This document shows positions 26,987-36,164 of a DNA stretch of 39,792 nucleotides, piece after piece. The stretch comes from Clostridia bacterium (GTDB taxonomy: Bacteria; Bacillota; Clostridia; Oscillospirales; Acutalibacteraceae). The position numbers were made by a program, and so were the translations under genes. The stretch spans positions 1 through 39,792 of the forward strand of contig JAFURT010000025.1 of NCBI GenBank assembly GCA_017471765.1, read 5' to 3'. The first letter of the stretch is position 1; the number at the start of each line of letters is the position of its first letter. The notes beneath the pieces were generated by a model. That model was not told the origin of the DNA, searched no databases, and saw nothing but the letters and a program-made list of their open reading frames with translations.

Positions 26987-28774
26987 TTATTTTTTAATTT
27001 CGTCCAGATTATATTGGGATTTTTCCGTATCACTGCGGAAGGGCACAGCCGGAAGGCCGGACGAATCACACAGATTGGCGCCGTTATTCAAATCCGTAAA
27101 GGCATAGGTCACCGCCACCGGGCTGGCTATGCCATCGGCATAAACGGCCACCTTATTGCCACCGATAAGCTCCGCCTTTGCCGCCACAAAGCGGCGGTCA
27201 GCTCCGCAGATGCTGAACCCTCGTAAGGTCTTGCCGTTAATGGTGCGTAGTGGAGTGACAGAGGCAAATTCAACGATGAGGCGATTCCCCTCCACCGTGT
27301 AGTCGGTGGGATAAGGGGGTATATACCGGCTGCCGGATTTATAAATTAAATCCATGGCGGCGGTAGCCATGCGCTGAGCTACCTCAATCTTATGGATCGG
27401 ATGGATAGGATCAAACACCGCCCCCACCATATATTCGTCAGGTACCTCCGTGGGAATGTAATCCAGAGGCAGGTCGTAAATCGGCACCTCACGCATGGTG
27501 TCATGGTTTACCAGTGCGCTTTTATGCTGTGCCTCCCAAAACTGGGGCAACCCCAACGAAATGCCGCTACCCCAGCCGGCATAATTGAAGGGGGCCAACA
27601 TAGCGTACACCGTTGGCAAGGTCTTGCCGTCCATGCCGAACAGCTCCCCGAACCCCTTGCACAACGCTTCAAAGGCCGGGATGTAAGCATCGCACTTCTC
27701 CTGCGTGCCCAAGTTACTCTCCCCCTGATACCAGATCATGCCCTTGAATTTCAGGTGACGAATGGGATATACCCGTTCATTATACAGACCGGTGGGCTCC
27801 ATGTGATTCTGGGTGCCATGTGTCCCCCATCGGCTATACGTCCACCCTTCTGCGGCCAGAATCTTTTTGGATTTGGGCAGGGAGTCAAGCTGCGAACGAC
27901 TCAAAAAAGTCTCAATAGGAACGCCGCCATAGGAAATATCCACGAAGGCGACAGGATATTTTTCGCCGGTCTTCAGATAGATGTTGCGGATAAAATGATA
28001 CGCTAAAGCCGAGGCTTCATCTACGGCTGTCTTATTGTTGCCCTTCACCCATGTCACATCCGCCGTCTCTTGCGGCTGTTTTTGACGGATTGTATGAACG
28101 CCGTCGTCCATACGATATACCCGGGCGAAGCGCAGATAGGGATTGGTGGCTTCTTTCAGCGTCTGATTGCGGTCAGCACAGTAGCGAACACTCAGCACCA
28201 TATTGGACTGTCCTGCCGCCAGGAACACATCACCAAACAAAACATCCTCATATTCAAAATTCGTTTCATCGCAGGAAATGGTCAGCGTGTAGGCATCAAA
28301 CGAGCCTTTCACCGAGGATAATTCCACGTAAAACAGTTTATCCTTACCCACGGTGGCCGACTTTTGCTCCACGGTTTTATCGCTTTTCTTTAAGGTCACA
28401 ATCACCGTCTTCCCCGGCTCGCCCTGCCCCCAAACCGGCACCGGCGCACTCTGCTGTAGCACCATCCCATCGGCAAACACCGACGCTGGCCGTAAAAAGG
28501 CATATCCTTCCACAGTCGTATCTTCCCCCTTACTCGTACCGGTGGTTGTCGTACTCCCCCCCACCGTTGTACTGTTGGCCGGGGATGTAGTTAATGCATC
28601 CGCTTGCCCCACCGTTGTGCCTTGATTGTCAAAAGCGGTTGTGGATACAGATGTACCAATCGGTGTATCGGTGCTTTGATCCACAGAGACATCGTCAAAC
28701 ACTGGGCCACATCCCCACAGGAGCAGTAACATGCCCGAGAAAATACACAGCCATATCAAAATACGGTTTTTCAT
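26987..28774 (-). CDS. Secreted lipoprotein esterase, sialate O-acetylesterase/SGNH type
   Basis: The protein of about 595 residues begins MKNRILIWLCIFSGMLLLLWGC, a lipoprotein signal with lipobox LWGC (Cys22). A Ser/Thr-rich spacer (about residues 35-90) follows, then a beta domain and an SGNH-type catalytic domain. The domain shows the AAGQSNM block (Ser190), GMIWYQGESN and a late DPIHPIHK motif for the catalytic Asp/His. Relatives are annotated as sialate O-acetylesterases or carbohydrate acetylesterases. It is probably anchored outside the membrane and removes acetyl groups from host glycans or plant glycans. ATG 28774 is chosen because GGAGG lies 6 nt upstream. The substrate is not determined. 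Confidence 0.83.
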   Translation of the reverse strand: MKNRILIWLCIFSGMLLLLWGCGPVFDDVSVDQSTDTPIGTSVSTTAFDNQGTTVGQADALTTSPANSTTVGGSTTTTGTSKGEDTTVEGYAFLRPASVFADGMVLQQSAPVPVWGQGEPGKTVIVTLKKSDKTVEQKSATVGKDKLFYVELSSVKGSFDAYTLTISCDETNFEYEDVLFGDVFLAAGQSNMVLSVRYCADRNQTLKEATNPYLRFARVYRMDDGVHTIRQKQPQETADVTWVKGNNKTAVDEASALAYHFIRNIYLKTGEKYPVAFVDISYGGVPIETFLSRSQLDSLPKSKKILAAEGWTYSRWGTHGTQNHMEPTGLYNERVYPIRHLKFKGMIWYQGESNLGTQEKCDAYIPAFEALCKGFGELFGMDGKTLPTVYAMLAPFNYAGWGSGISLGLPQFWEAQHKSALVNHDTMREVPIYDLPLDYIPTEVPDEYMVGAVFDPIHPIHKIEVAQRMATAAMDLIYKSGSRYIPPYPTDYTVEGNRLIVEFASVTPLRTINGKTLRGFSICGADRRFVAAKAELIGGNKVAVYADGIASPVAVTYAFTDLNNGANLCDSSGLPAVPFRSDTEKSQYNLDEIKK

Positions 28775-28818
28775 TGCTTTCCTCCAAACTAAAAATAGTA
28801 GGAATGCATCATGTATTG

Positions 28819-28827
28819 AGTATAACA
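28819..28827 (-). promoter_or_regulatory. Extended -10 promoter of the esterase gene
   Basis: On the minus strand TGTTATACT (28827 to 28819) is an extended -10 element with no clear -35, about 45 nt upstream of the esterase start. Confidence 0.42.
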
Positions 28828-29066
28828 CACCTTAATCTTGGACTCCATGGACAAACATCCAAATAATATGGACGGCCACAACAGAAAACAGGATGAATCG
28901 TCAAACTAAGCACAATTTTGAAAAAAGCTCAAACAATTAATTGGTTCTCCTTTACCACGCACAATACGGATTACAGCCAAACGCTTTGCTAATTATCAAA
29001 AGCGGTGCCTCTGTCACAAATGATAGTCCACGGGAGATAAGCTGCAAAAAAATAAGAGCACAAAGA
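28828..29066. other. AT-rich intergenic region without a recognised gene
   Basis: Between the esterase promoter and the yhcH terminator I found no supported coding frame, RNA gene or repeat. The sequence is AT-rich and shows stop codons in all plausible frames. A short 5' region near 28845-28880 contains repeated ATGGAC elements but is not convincing as an operator. Confidence 0.5.
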
Positions 29067-29129
29067 GAAAAACCTCCCCTGTTTTAGTCGTGGGCCAGTG
29101 ACCGCATGGCTAAAACAAAGGAGGTTTTC
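29067..29129. terminator. Large terminator stem at the end of the catabolic operon
   Basis: AAAACCTCC...GGAGGTTTT arms and inner TGTTTTAG...CTAAAACA arms fold into a long stem around a central GC-rich loop. A T run follows the minus-strand operon end. Confidence 0.72.
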
Positions 29130-29131
29130 TG

Positions 29132-29575
29132 TTAATATCTGATTTTTACGACCAGTTTGCGGCAGAGACGGCTTTTGTCCGTCATGATGCCGGGCATGTG
29201 AGCGTCCCAAGGGAAGGTAATCATAAAGTCCCCTTTTTTGAGGGATACAGGCTTTCCTGTACCTTCCAAAAAGAACACGTCATGCTCCTTATCGGCTTTG
29301 GTCACAGTCATATCCTTCCTGTCCGCACAGCCGATGGCTTCGTCCCCCGAAACCACGAAATGAATATCCACATATTTTTCGTGGGCTTCAAACACGCACG
29401 CCTGTTGCGGCTTGGTTGTGTAAGACATGCTGATAATCCGGATATCCTCATCCAGGACGATGGTGGACGGCTCTGAAGCATCCCCGGAATAGTTTTCCAA
29501 AAACATGAGGGCTTTTTTGAATTTCTCGCCCAGGCCGTAATATCTGGCGGCATGGTCAATGGTATCAAAAATCAA
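29132..29575 (-). CDS. YhcH/YjgK/YiaL-family (DUF386) protein
   Basis: The 147-residue protein contains EAHEKYVDIHFVVSGDEAIG, DVFFLEGTGKPVSLKKGDFMITFPWDAHMPG and a closing RKLVVKI, the cupin-like signature of the DUF386 family. Members lie in sialic acid and other sugar operons; roles proposed include sugar anomer or epimer handling, but no activity is firm. The start appears to be TTG at 29575, with AAAGGTGA 6 nt upstream; no ATG fits. It is the last gene of the operon, separated from the glycosidase by an 82-nt gap with a hairpin. Confidence 0.85.
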   Translation of the reverse strand: MIFDTIDHAARYYGLGEKFKKALMFLENYSGDASEPSTIVLDEDIRIISMSYTTKPQQACVFEAHEKYVDIHFVVSGDEAIGCADRKDMTVTKADKEHDVFFLEGTGKPVSLKKGDFMITFPWDAHMPGIMTDKSRLCRKLVVKIRY

Positions 29576-29622
29576 TGCCGGTCACCTTCTTTCGTCAAAA
29601 GTCTAAGCATACAGCTATGGCC

Positions 29623-29646
29623 TCCCCCTGTTATGCAACAGGGGGG
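29623..29646. other. Intercistronic hairpin between the glycosidase and yhcH genes
   Basis: CCCCCTGTT and AACAGGGGG pair around an ATGC loop. No T run follows on the minus strand, so it is more likely a 3' stabiliser or a mild attenuator than a full terminator. Confidence 0.5.
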
Positions 29647-29657
29647 ATTGTCATTTT

Positions 29658-32294
29658 TTAAAAGAACACATCCAGCGTTACCGTGCCGTTAAAGCCTTCC
29701 AGCGTAACGGTTTCCGTATCCGGAGAGTATACGCCCTGTGTCACGCGGACAGCCTTTTTGCCCTCCGGGTGAGGAAGCCGCAAGGTAACGGTGTTGGGCT
29801 TGTCAAAGGCATCCCCTGCAATGGTGACGCTGGCATGGATAACGCCGGCGTTCACTTCACTGGTAACCTCGTAGCTGACATCGCCATAATAGGTCTTCAT
29901 GTGCTTGACAGAAATGACCTCACCGTTTTCTAACCACTTTCTGGGCACGCCGGCCAGCAGACGCAACAGACCCTTGTTGTACTCCTCCAGTGCAAGCATC
30001 CAGCGACACCGCATCAGGAACCAGGTCTCCTCATGCAGTTTATGGGAGGTGACTATGAAATGGTGCTCCAGGAAAGTATACATACCCCGGTCTGCCAGGC
30101 TGGCAAACTCGTTATAGAAAGACTTGAGGAACATTTTCACATCCCCACGCACCAGCTCGATATAGGGATGGGTGCTGTAATAGGGCTGAGAAAAACCAAC
30201 ATTTTCCAGATTAAGCAACTCATCATACACCTTGAGAACCTCTGCGGCAATGGGCTCATGGGGATCAAATACGCCCTGCAACAGCAGATAGCCGGCGCCA
30301 ACCATATCACGCAACATAAAGGCGCCGTGAGTATAGGCAAAAGCGTTCTCTACATACAGGCACGCCGGGCCGAAGCTCTCTGTCCAGGGGGCGAAGGTGC
30401 GTAACCATGTGCCGTCCGAGGAAGGAATCACAGGAGAAAGCTCCATGTTACGGATAAAGGACATCCGAATATCCTCGCGCAACAGCTCGGCCTCACGGGA
30501 GTACTGTGCCGCCCGCTCCTCGTCACCGCAAACAGCCATCAGTTCCCCTGCGCTCCGCAGGCCGGCATAGGTGCCCGCATTGAGCATAAAGGAATGGAAG
30601 GGGTCTTCCGGGTCGGCGATCTTACCGCTGATCATACCGTAGCCAAAGCACTTCCGGTACTCATCTGTCATATTCAGTTCACGCCAGTGAATCAAATAAT
30701 CCGCAGCTTTCTGCACACAGTTCTTGACTTTATGCACCCACGCTACATCCTTGGTATAGCGCCAATGCTCCCCCATCGTCCACAGGGTACTGCCGGTTTC
30801 GGACATGTAGCCGCCAAAGTTCTGAATGAAGCCATCCTCGTGCTGCTTCTCCACAAAATACGCCAAAGCACGCTCGGCCAGCTCCACATTACCCATGCTG
30901 TCCAGCGTCTGGATGCCGGGCGCACTTTCTGTTCCGATGGCGGTGTACCGTCCCACGATCGGCACTACCGGCGCATCCGGATTCTTGCCGAAGTAGCCGA
31001 TATCAATATGCAGAAGGCCGGCTTTAATCATTTCTTCAATGCGCTTTTCGGGCAGACGAATCTCCGCCGTACCGGCCAGCTCATTTTCCCAGAACGCCTT
31101 TGTTTCATTAAAACGCGCGGCAAAGGACTGCTTTTGCAGTTTTTCGGCACGCTCTACGGAAATGGGAGTGTGGGGAATCTGGAACTCAAACACCACCGTC
31201 TCATTGGGCTGCACCAGCAGGGCGTTTTCCACGCACCGTACAGGCTTGCCATTCACTTTGGCAATGGTGCATACTCTGCCACTGTTCTTAAACCGCAAGA
31301 AGCCGGTATCCGGATCGATGACGGTTTCTTCCGCAACCTCCGGTGCGGCCGCATCGCTCCACTTCGGCAACGGGTCCGGAATGCGGATAAATGCATAGGC
31401 AGGAGCCTGCTTTTGGTTGGTGATGCTGACCTGATAATAGAGCACCGTCTCCTCTTCACGGAACAGCTCCCCCTGCATCAGCGTCTCGGTATGGGCCTGC
31501 TGAGCCGGTGTGTGCATAAAGCCCATACCACAGGCGTCAGCCGCATACATATCGGTTCCTCTGAGGGTGTCTTTGGTGTGGGCGCTGACCTCCGGCGCCA
31601 CAAAATGCGTAGCGTGGTACACAACGCCGTCATCGTTATCATAAACGTGAAGAATCGGCAAATACCCCTCCTCCAGCCGCTTGGTAATGTCGCTCTTACA
31701 GTTTACACCGCGGCCGGTGAGCATATACAAAACATAGGGATTGCCTTCAAACTCCGGCAACTGCTCTTTTGTATGGGGCAAATTATAATACAGCGGCCGA
31801 ATCTCATCAAAGGTGTGAAGGCGGTCAATAAAGGGGCGTCCACGCATATCCACCTGGAAGATGCGCATGTCCTTAGACAGACCAAGCCAGATAGCGGCAT
31901 CCAACCGTTTTGTGGTCTCTGCCGCCTTGTCATACGAATGTTCCGGCGCATCCTCTACCTGCTCGGCAATGGACTTTCTGCCGGCCTTTTTAATGTCCGC
32001 CACAATCTGGGCATAATCACGCACATCGTCGGCCGTAGTGACTACCGCATGGCAGGAAGGCACATAAAGGGGATATTCCTTGGAAACATCCCGCAGGAAG
32101 AAGCTGAAGGGATGCTCGACTGCATCTACATGCACCAGCGTTGCACAGGGGCCGATATCGACACAAACTTCATCAAAATCGACTATAGCATCTTTACCGG
32201 AAACCTGCGCCGTCTTCTCGGCTACCACACCATGGGTAGCCCAGACATTCCCTTGACCGCATTCATTTTCCCAGAGTATTTTTATACTAACCAT
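29658..32294 (-). CDS. Large six-hairpin ((alpha/alpha)6) glycosidase-like protein
   Basis: The 878-residue protein lacks a signal peptide and is probably cytoplasmic. The N-terminal half looks beta-rich. The second half, from about residue 400, has repeated helical hairpins with GTESAPGIQTLDSMGNVELAERAL, FVEKQHEDGFIQNFGGYMSETGS and LWTMGEHWRY, as in the six-hairpin glycosidase superfamily. A small beta domain ends the chain. I cannot assign a GH number; it may be a GH154-like or related exo-enzyme. A GGAG-type site precedes the ATG. Its position after the deacylase suggests it frees or trims the sugar part of the operon's substrate. Confidence 0.68.
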   Translation of the reverse strand: MVSIKILWENECGQGNVWATHGVVAEKTAQVSGKDAIVDFDEVCVDIGPCATLVHVDAVEHPFSFFLRDVSKEYPLYVPSCHAVVTTADDVRDYAQIVADIKKAGRKSIAEQVEDAPEHSYDKAAETTKRLDAAIWLGLSKDMRIFQVDMRGRPFIDRLHTFDEIRPLYYNLPHTKEQLPEFEGNPYVLYMLTGRGVNCKSDITKRLEEGYLPILHVYDNDDGVVYHATHFVAPEVSAHTKDTLRGTDMYAADACGMGFMHTPAQQAHTETLMQGELFREEETVLYYQVSITNQKQAPAYAFIRIPDPLPKWSDAAAPEVAEETVIDPDTGFLRFKNSGRVCTIAKVNGKPVRCVENALLVQPNETVVFEFQIPHTPISVERAEKLQKQSFAARFNETKAFWENELAGTAEIRLPEKRIEEMIKAGLLHIDIGYFGKNPDAPVVPIVGRYTAIGTESAPGIQTLDSMGNVELAERALAYFVEKQHEDGFIQNFGGYMSETGSTLWTMGEHWRYTKDVAWVHKVKNCVQKAADYLIHWRELNMTDEYRKCFGYGMISGKIADPEDPFHSFMLNAGTYAGLRSAGELMAVCGDEERAAQYSREAELLREDIRMSFIRNMELSPVIPSSDGTWLRTFAPWTESFGPACLYVENAFAYTHGAFMLRDMVGAGYLLLQGVFDPHEPIAAEVLKVYDELLNLENVGFSQPYYSTHPYIELVRGDVKMFLKSFYNEFASLADRGMYTFLEHHFIVTSHKLHEETWFLMRCRWMLALEEYNKGLLRLLAGVPRKWLENGEVISVKHMKTYYGDVSYEVTSEVNAGVIHASVTIAGDAFDKPNTVTLRLPHPEGKKAVRVTQGVYSPDTETVTLEGFNGTVTLDVFF

Positions 32295-32321
32295 TTCTAA
32301 ATCTCCTTTTGCAGACAGTCT

Positions 32322-33968
32322 TTACTTTTTCGGCAAATGGCGGAGCACCTTGCCGGACCGGGCGCCGGTATGCTTGCCATCGGCAATCACGGGCACGCCG
32401 TTGACGATCACATAGTCCATGCCGGAGGCAAAACGGCACGGGTTGGAGAACTCTGCATTGATTTTCAGCGCATCCAAATCAAACACGTTGATATCGGCAT
32501 AGTAGCCTTCCTCCAGCAGGCCACGCTTCTTCAGGCGGTAATACTTTGCCGGAATGGATGTGGCCTTCTGCACCGCCTTTTCGATGGAAATAGCGCCCAG
32601 CTCACGTACATACCGGGTGAAGAAATAGGCCATAGACATATAGTTCTGCACATTGGCCGTACGGGAGGCCAAGGCTCCCTCCTCCACCGTAACACGGGAA
32701 TCGGTCATCCACATATAGATGGGGGCGGTCACCACGCTGTCCACCATGGTCTGCTCGTGGAATACAATGCCCTGCATTTCCAGCGTCTGGGCATCCGCCA
32801 GCGTGGGGGCGGCAGCCACAATGTCGATAAAGCAATCAAAAGGCTCCTTGCCCCATTCCTTTGCCAACTCCATAAAAGGCTTGCTACCGATCTCCGTCCA
32901 ATACTTGGGCTGTACATACAGCAGGCGATCCCATTCTCCGGCATCCAAAAACCGCCAATAGCGATTAAAGTCTGCCTTGATACGTGCACGGCCTTCTTCC
33001 GTCCCCATAATGCGACGTGCCTCATCCCATCCGTCGGCATACACCCAAGAAGGCAACATAGCCAATGTCATACCGGTGGCAAAGCAGGTGGGCAACATAT
33101 CGCACATGACATCGAGATGCTCATCACGGCGTGCCGCCTTTAACATATCCATGCTTTTCTGCAGATACTCATTGGGAATACCGTTGTCGTATTTGACATT
33201 CAGGTGGGATATGGTGCCACGGACACCGCTTTTGCGCACAGCATTTAAAAACTCCTCGATCGCTTCAAACAGGTAGGTGCCTTCGTCACGCATGTGGGAG
33301 GAATAGTTGCCATCGTACTCGGCCACGATCTGCACCAGACGCTCGATTTCCTCCGGGTGAGAAACCACACCGGGGGGAAACTCCAAACCCGTGGAAAAGC
33401 CAATATACCCGGCCTCCAACGCTTCCCGGAGAATAGCCGCCATGGTAGCAAACTGCTCTTCGGTATACTCGGGGGTGTACAGGCCGGCCATCTCCCGGAT
33501 GCCGTTGTGGCCGCACATCCAGGCTGTGTTTATGGAAGCGCCCATTGCCTCCATCTTATCCAGCACCGCCGCTATGGCACCCGGCCGGAAGCTCCCTTTC
33601 TCCATATCGTATATGCAGGAAACGCTGTCACCGGCTTCATCAAAGGGAATCCCATTCAGTGTGTGATCCTGGCAAAAGCCGCAATTGCCCACGATCTCTG
33701 TGGTAACGCCTTGATAGACGGCACTGTCACACGTGGGAACAGACCATATAGTAAAGTCGGAATGGGTATGAGAGTCAATAAATCCAGGCGTGATATATTT
33801 GCCGGTGGCATCAATCACACACGGCGCCGATACATCCTGCAAATTACCGATATAATCAATGGTATCCCCCACGATGGCAATATCCGCTTTATAGGGCATG
33901 GTGCCATACCCGTCCACAATCGTGCCGTTTTTAATGACGATATCCGGGCGACGTTTGTAAAAGCTCAT
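32322..33968 (-). CDS. N-acyl-D-amino-acid deacylase (D-aminoacylase) family amidohydrolase
   Basis: The 548-residue protein shows the amidohydrolase metal site HTH (His67, His69) in GFIDSHTHSDF. It also has Cys96 in VGNCGF, which bridges the metals in D-aminoacylases, and further ligands in SSHMRDEG (His225) and ISHLNVKYDN (His255). D-aminoacylases release free amino acids or amines from N-acyl compounds. The metal ligands are complete, so an active hydrolase is expected. The acyl and amine parts cannot be read from the sequence. It is in one operon with sugar-acid enzymes, so the substrate may be an N-acylated sugar-linked amino compound. Confidence 0.85.
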   Translation of the reverse strand: MSFYKRRPDIVIKNGTIVDGYGTMPYKADIAIVGDTIDYIGNLQDVSAPCVIDATGKYITPGFIDSHTHSDFTIWSVPTCDSAVYQGVTTEIVGNCGFCQDHTLNGIPFDEAGDSVSCIYDMEKGSFRPGAIAAVLDKMEAMGASINTAWMCGHNGIREMAGLYTPEYTEEQFATMAAILREALEAGYIGFSTGLEFPPGVVSHPEEIERLVQIVAEYDGNYSSHMRDEGTYLFEAIEEFLNAVRKSGVRGTISHLNVKYDNGIPNEYLQKSMDMLKAARRDEHLDVMCDMLPTCFATGMTLAMLPSWVYADGWDEARRIMGTEEGRARIKADFNRYWRFLDAGEWDRLLYVQPKYWTEIGSKPFMELAKEWGKEPFDCFIDIVAAAPTLADAQTLEMQGIVFHEQTMVDSVVTAPIYMWMTDSRVTVEEGALASRTANVQNYMSMAYFFTRYVRELGAISIEKAVQKATSIPAKYYRLKKRGLLEEGYYADINVFDLDALKINAEFSNPCRFASGMDYVIVNGVPVIADGKHTGARSGKVLRHLPKK

Positions 33969-33999
33969 GAAATATCCTCCCTTTCACATCGGTGTGCAA

Positions 34000-35121
34000 T
34001 TATTTGCGATACTGATCCAACACATCCATATTGAGTTCAACGCCGATACCGGGGGCATCGGGAATATGGACGAAGCCTTCCTTATCCAACTGGAAGTGGT
34101 GCTTCACCAGGTTTTTGCTGAGCACCGTTTCCTGGGCGCAGTACTCCAGCATATCCGCATTGGGGATAGCAGCAATCAGCTGCAGAGTAGCCCCCATCAG
34201 GATGCCGGTCTTAAAGGCGTGAGGAATCAGCTTTTTGCCGCGCAGATGCGCCATATCGGCAATCTTCTTGGCCATGGTGATACCGCCGCAACGGCTCATA
34301 TCCGGCTGCACAATATCCACCTTGCCATAGTCCAGCATATCCTTGAATTCATACAGTGTACCGAACTCCTCGCCGGAGGCAACAGCAATGCTGGTGCTCT
34401 CAGACAGGCGGCCCAAATTCTCCAGTCTGTCGGGGTTGAAGGGCTCCTCCAGCCAATAGATGCGCTGTTTCTCATACTCCTTGGTGACACGCAGAGCATA
34501 TTTGTAATCCGTCCAACGCATGCCGATATCGATCATCAGGCGCTTATCGTCGCCCACAGCCTGACGGCAGTACTCCACCAGGGCGATATCCTTCTCTTCG
34601 CTCTCACCCAGGGCGCCCCAGCCGAATTTGTAACCGATATAGTTGCAGTCCGCCTTATGATGGGCTACCAAGGCATCAATCTCCTCTTTGGTATCAGGCA
34701 TCAGCACAGAGCAGTAGGCCGGAATTTTCTCGCGGAAACGGCCGCCGATGAGCATGGATACCGGAACGCCCATCCTCTTACCGGCAATATCCCACAGAGC
34801 GATATCAATACCGCTCATGGCATGGATACCCACGCTTCTTCTGGTGTAATAGTAGCTGTAATGATACATTTTGTGCCACAGGTACTCCACGTTCAGCGGA
34901 TTTTCACCAACGAGAATATCCCGCAGACCTCTGCACTGGTCATGGGAAGCGGGTGTTTCCACGATGGCCTTGACCACCTCGGGAGAGCTGTCCACCTCAC
35001 CGATACCGGTGATGCCTTCGTCGGTGTGCACCAGCACAACAGCCGTATCCTGGCTGCCGTCACCAATCATTTTAACCTCATTCTGCCGTACAACAATAAC
35101 CTCAACATCTGTAATTTTCAT
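34000..35121 (-). CDS. Enolase-superfamily sugar-acid dehydratase (mandelate racemase/muconate lactonizing type)
   Basis: The 373-residue protein has the MR/MLE layout. An N-terminal capping domain with EGITGIGEV precedes a barrel with metal ligands in MIDIGMRW (Asp198), LEEPF (Glu225/226) and ASGEEFG (Glu251/252). A His301 (IPHAFKTG) with Asp274 (VQPDMSRCGG) forms the acid-base dyad. At the usual KxK position the sequence reads YKFGWG, with Lys165 but Gly at the second place, so the second lysine is missing. Members with a His-Asp dyad usually dehydrate sugar acids to 2-keto-3-deoxy acids. The substrate is not identified. Confidence 0.8.
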   Translation of the reverse strand: MKITDVEVIVVRQNEVKMIGDGSQDTAVVLVHTDEGITGIGEVDSSPEVVKAIVETPASHDQCRGLRDILVGENPLNVEYLWHKMYHYSYYYTRRSVGIHAMSGIDIALWDIAGKRMGVPVSMLIGGRFREKIPAYCSVLMPDTKEEIDALVAHHKADCNYIGYKFGWGALGESEEKDIALVEYCRQAVGDDKRLMIDIGMRWTDYKYALRVTKEYEKQRIYWLEEPFNPDRLENLGRLSESTSIAVASGEEFGTLYEFKDMLDYGKVDIVQPDMSRCGGITMAKKIADMAHLRGKKLIPHAFKTGILMGATLQLIAAIPNADMLEYCAQETVLSKNLVKHHFQLDKEGFVHIPDAPGIGVELNMDVLDQYRK

Positions 35122-35135
35122 CGCTATATCCTCCT

Positions 35136-36164
35136 TTAAAATTTAATAATGGCTTTAATTAAACTCTTATCGTGATTTCTGTACAAATCAAAAGCCTGGT
35201 CAATATCTTCCAGCGCAAAGCGGTGGGTAACCAGCGGCTCGAGATCGATTCTTTTAGAGGCAATCAAATTCACCAGCGGATACCATGCTTTTGTGTTGCC
35301 AACGGCACCGTGTATGGTGATTTCATCCACAATCAGTTTCTTAACCGGGAAAGAGATCACTTCATCATCGCCGGGGATACCGTATAAAATGATGTGTCCA
35401 CCCTTTTTACAGCAGTACGGAAGCTGAGCAATAACCTCACCGGCTCCGGTGGCATCAATGGCAATATCCGCACCGTTGCCGTCTGTGCGTGCAAAAACCT
35501 CTGCCCCGAAATCGGGAATCTGTTTTGCATCAATCACCTCGTCAGCACCAAACCGTTTAGCCAGGGCACACTTGTAATCGCCTCTGGCTAACACAATGAT
35601 TTTCCCGGCTCCCATAATTTTGGCTGCCGTAATATAGGCGATCGCCGCCGGCCCCATGCCTGTAATAAACACCGTACCGGCCATGGGAACACCAAGATTC
35701 ATCAGCGATTCGGTGGGACAAACAATGCTCTCCAGAATACTGCCGGCTTCATCGCTGACAGAATCGGGGATCGGAACAATAGCAGAAACCGGCACCTTAA
35801 GATATTCCGCATAGCCACCGTCGTGGGGCTTGTACCCAATTTCCGAGCCTTCCCGGCAAAGGTATTGATTGCCTGCACGGCAGTGCTCACAATGGCCACA
35901 GCCGATGGAAGTAGCGATGACGCAACGAGTTCCCACGGGGATATCCGTCCGGGAGGAGTTGATTTCTTCCACTACACCACAGATCTCATGTCCTTTGATA
36001 GCCGGCGGATTATCAATTACCAGCTTGCCGGTAATAATGTGGTAATCGGTAGCACACACACCGGCCGCTTTTACCTTGATCAGTGCCTCTTCCTGCCCAA
36101 TGACAGGCATCGGCACCTCTTTAATTTCGATTTGATTTATACCGGTCCATACGGCTGCTTTCAT
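35136..36164 (-). CDS. Zinc-dependent alcohol/polyol dehydrogenase (MDR family)
   Basis: The 342-residue protein has catalytic zinc ligands Cys37 and His59-Glu60 (GHE), and the structural zinc cysteines Cys89/92/95/103 (CGHCEHC...C). Its cofactor loop is GMGPAAIA. Medium-chain dehydrogenases of this type oxidise sugar alcohols or sugars with NAD(P). The start overlaps the stop of the upstream lyase gene by 4 nt (ATGA). In this operon it may oxidise an aldose or interconvert an alcohol and a ketone. A sorbitol- or threonine-dehydrogenase-like specificity cannot be decided. Confidence 0.85.
   Translation of the reverse strand: MKAAVWTGINQIEIKEVPMPVIGQEEALIKVKAAGVCATDYHIITGKLVIDNPPAIKGHEICGVVEEINSSRTDIPVGTRCVIATSIGCGHCEHCRAGNQYLCREGSEIGYKPHDGGYAEYLKVPVSAIVPIPDSVSDEAGSILESIVCPTESLMNLGVPMAGTVFITGMGPAAIAYITAAKIMGAGKIIVLARGDYKCALAKRFGADEVIDAKQIPDFGAEVFARTDGNGADIAIDATGAGEVIAQLPYCCKKGGHIILYGIPGDDEVISFPVKKLIVDEITIHGAVGNTKAWYPLVNLIASKRIDLEPLVTHRFALEDIDQAFDLYRNHDKSLIKAIIKF

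Noticed and set aside
28989-29210. A short minus-strand frame in the gap after the yhcH gene.
   Set aside because: It overlaps the operon terminator and the yhcH gene and lacks any recognisable motif or start site.
30594-32300. A plus-strand open frame of about 568 codons opposite the glycosidase gene.
   Set aside because: The minus-strand gene shows clear protein features, operon spacing and a ribosome binding site; the plus-strand frame shows none of these.
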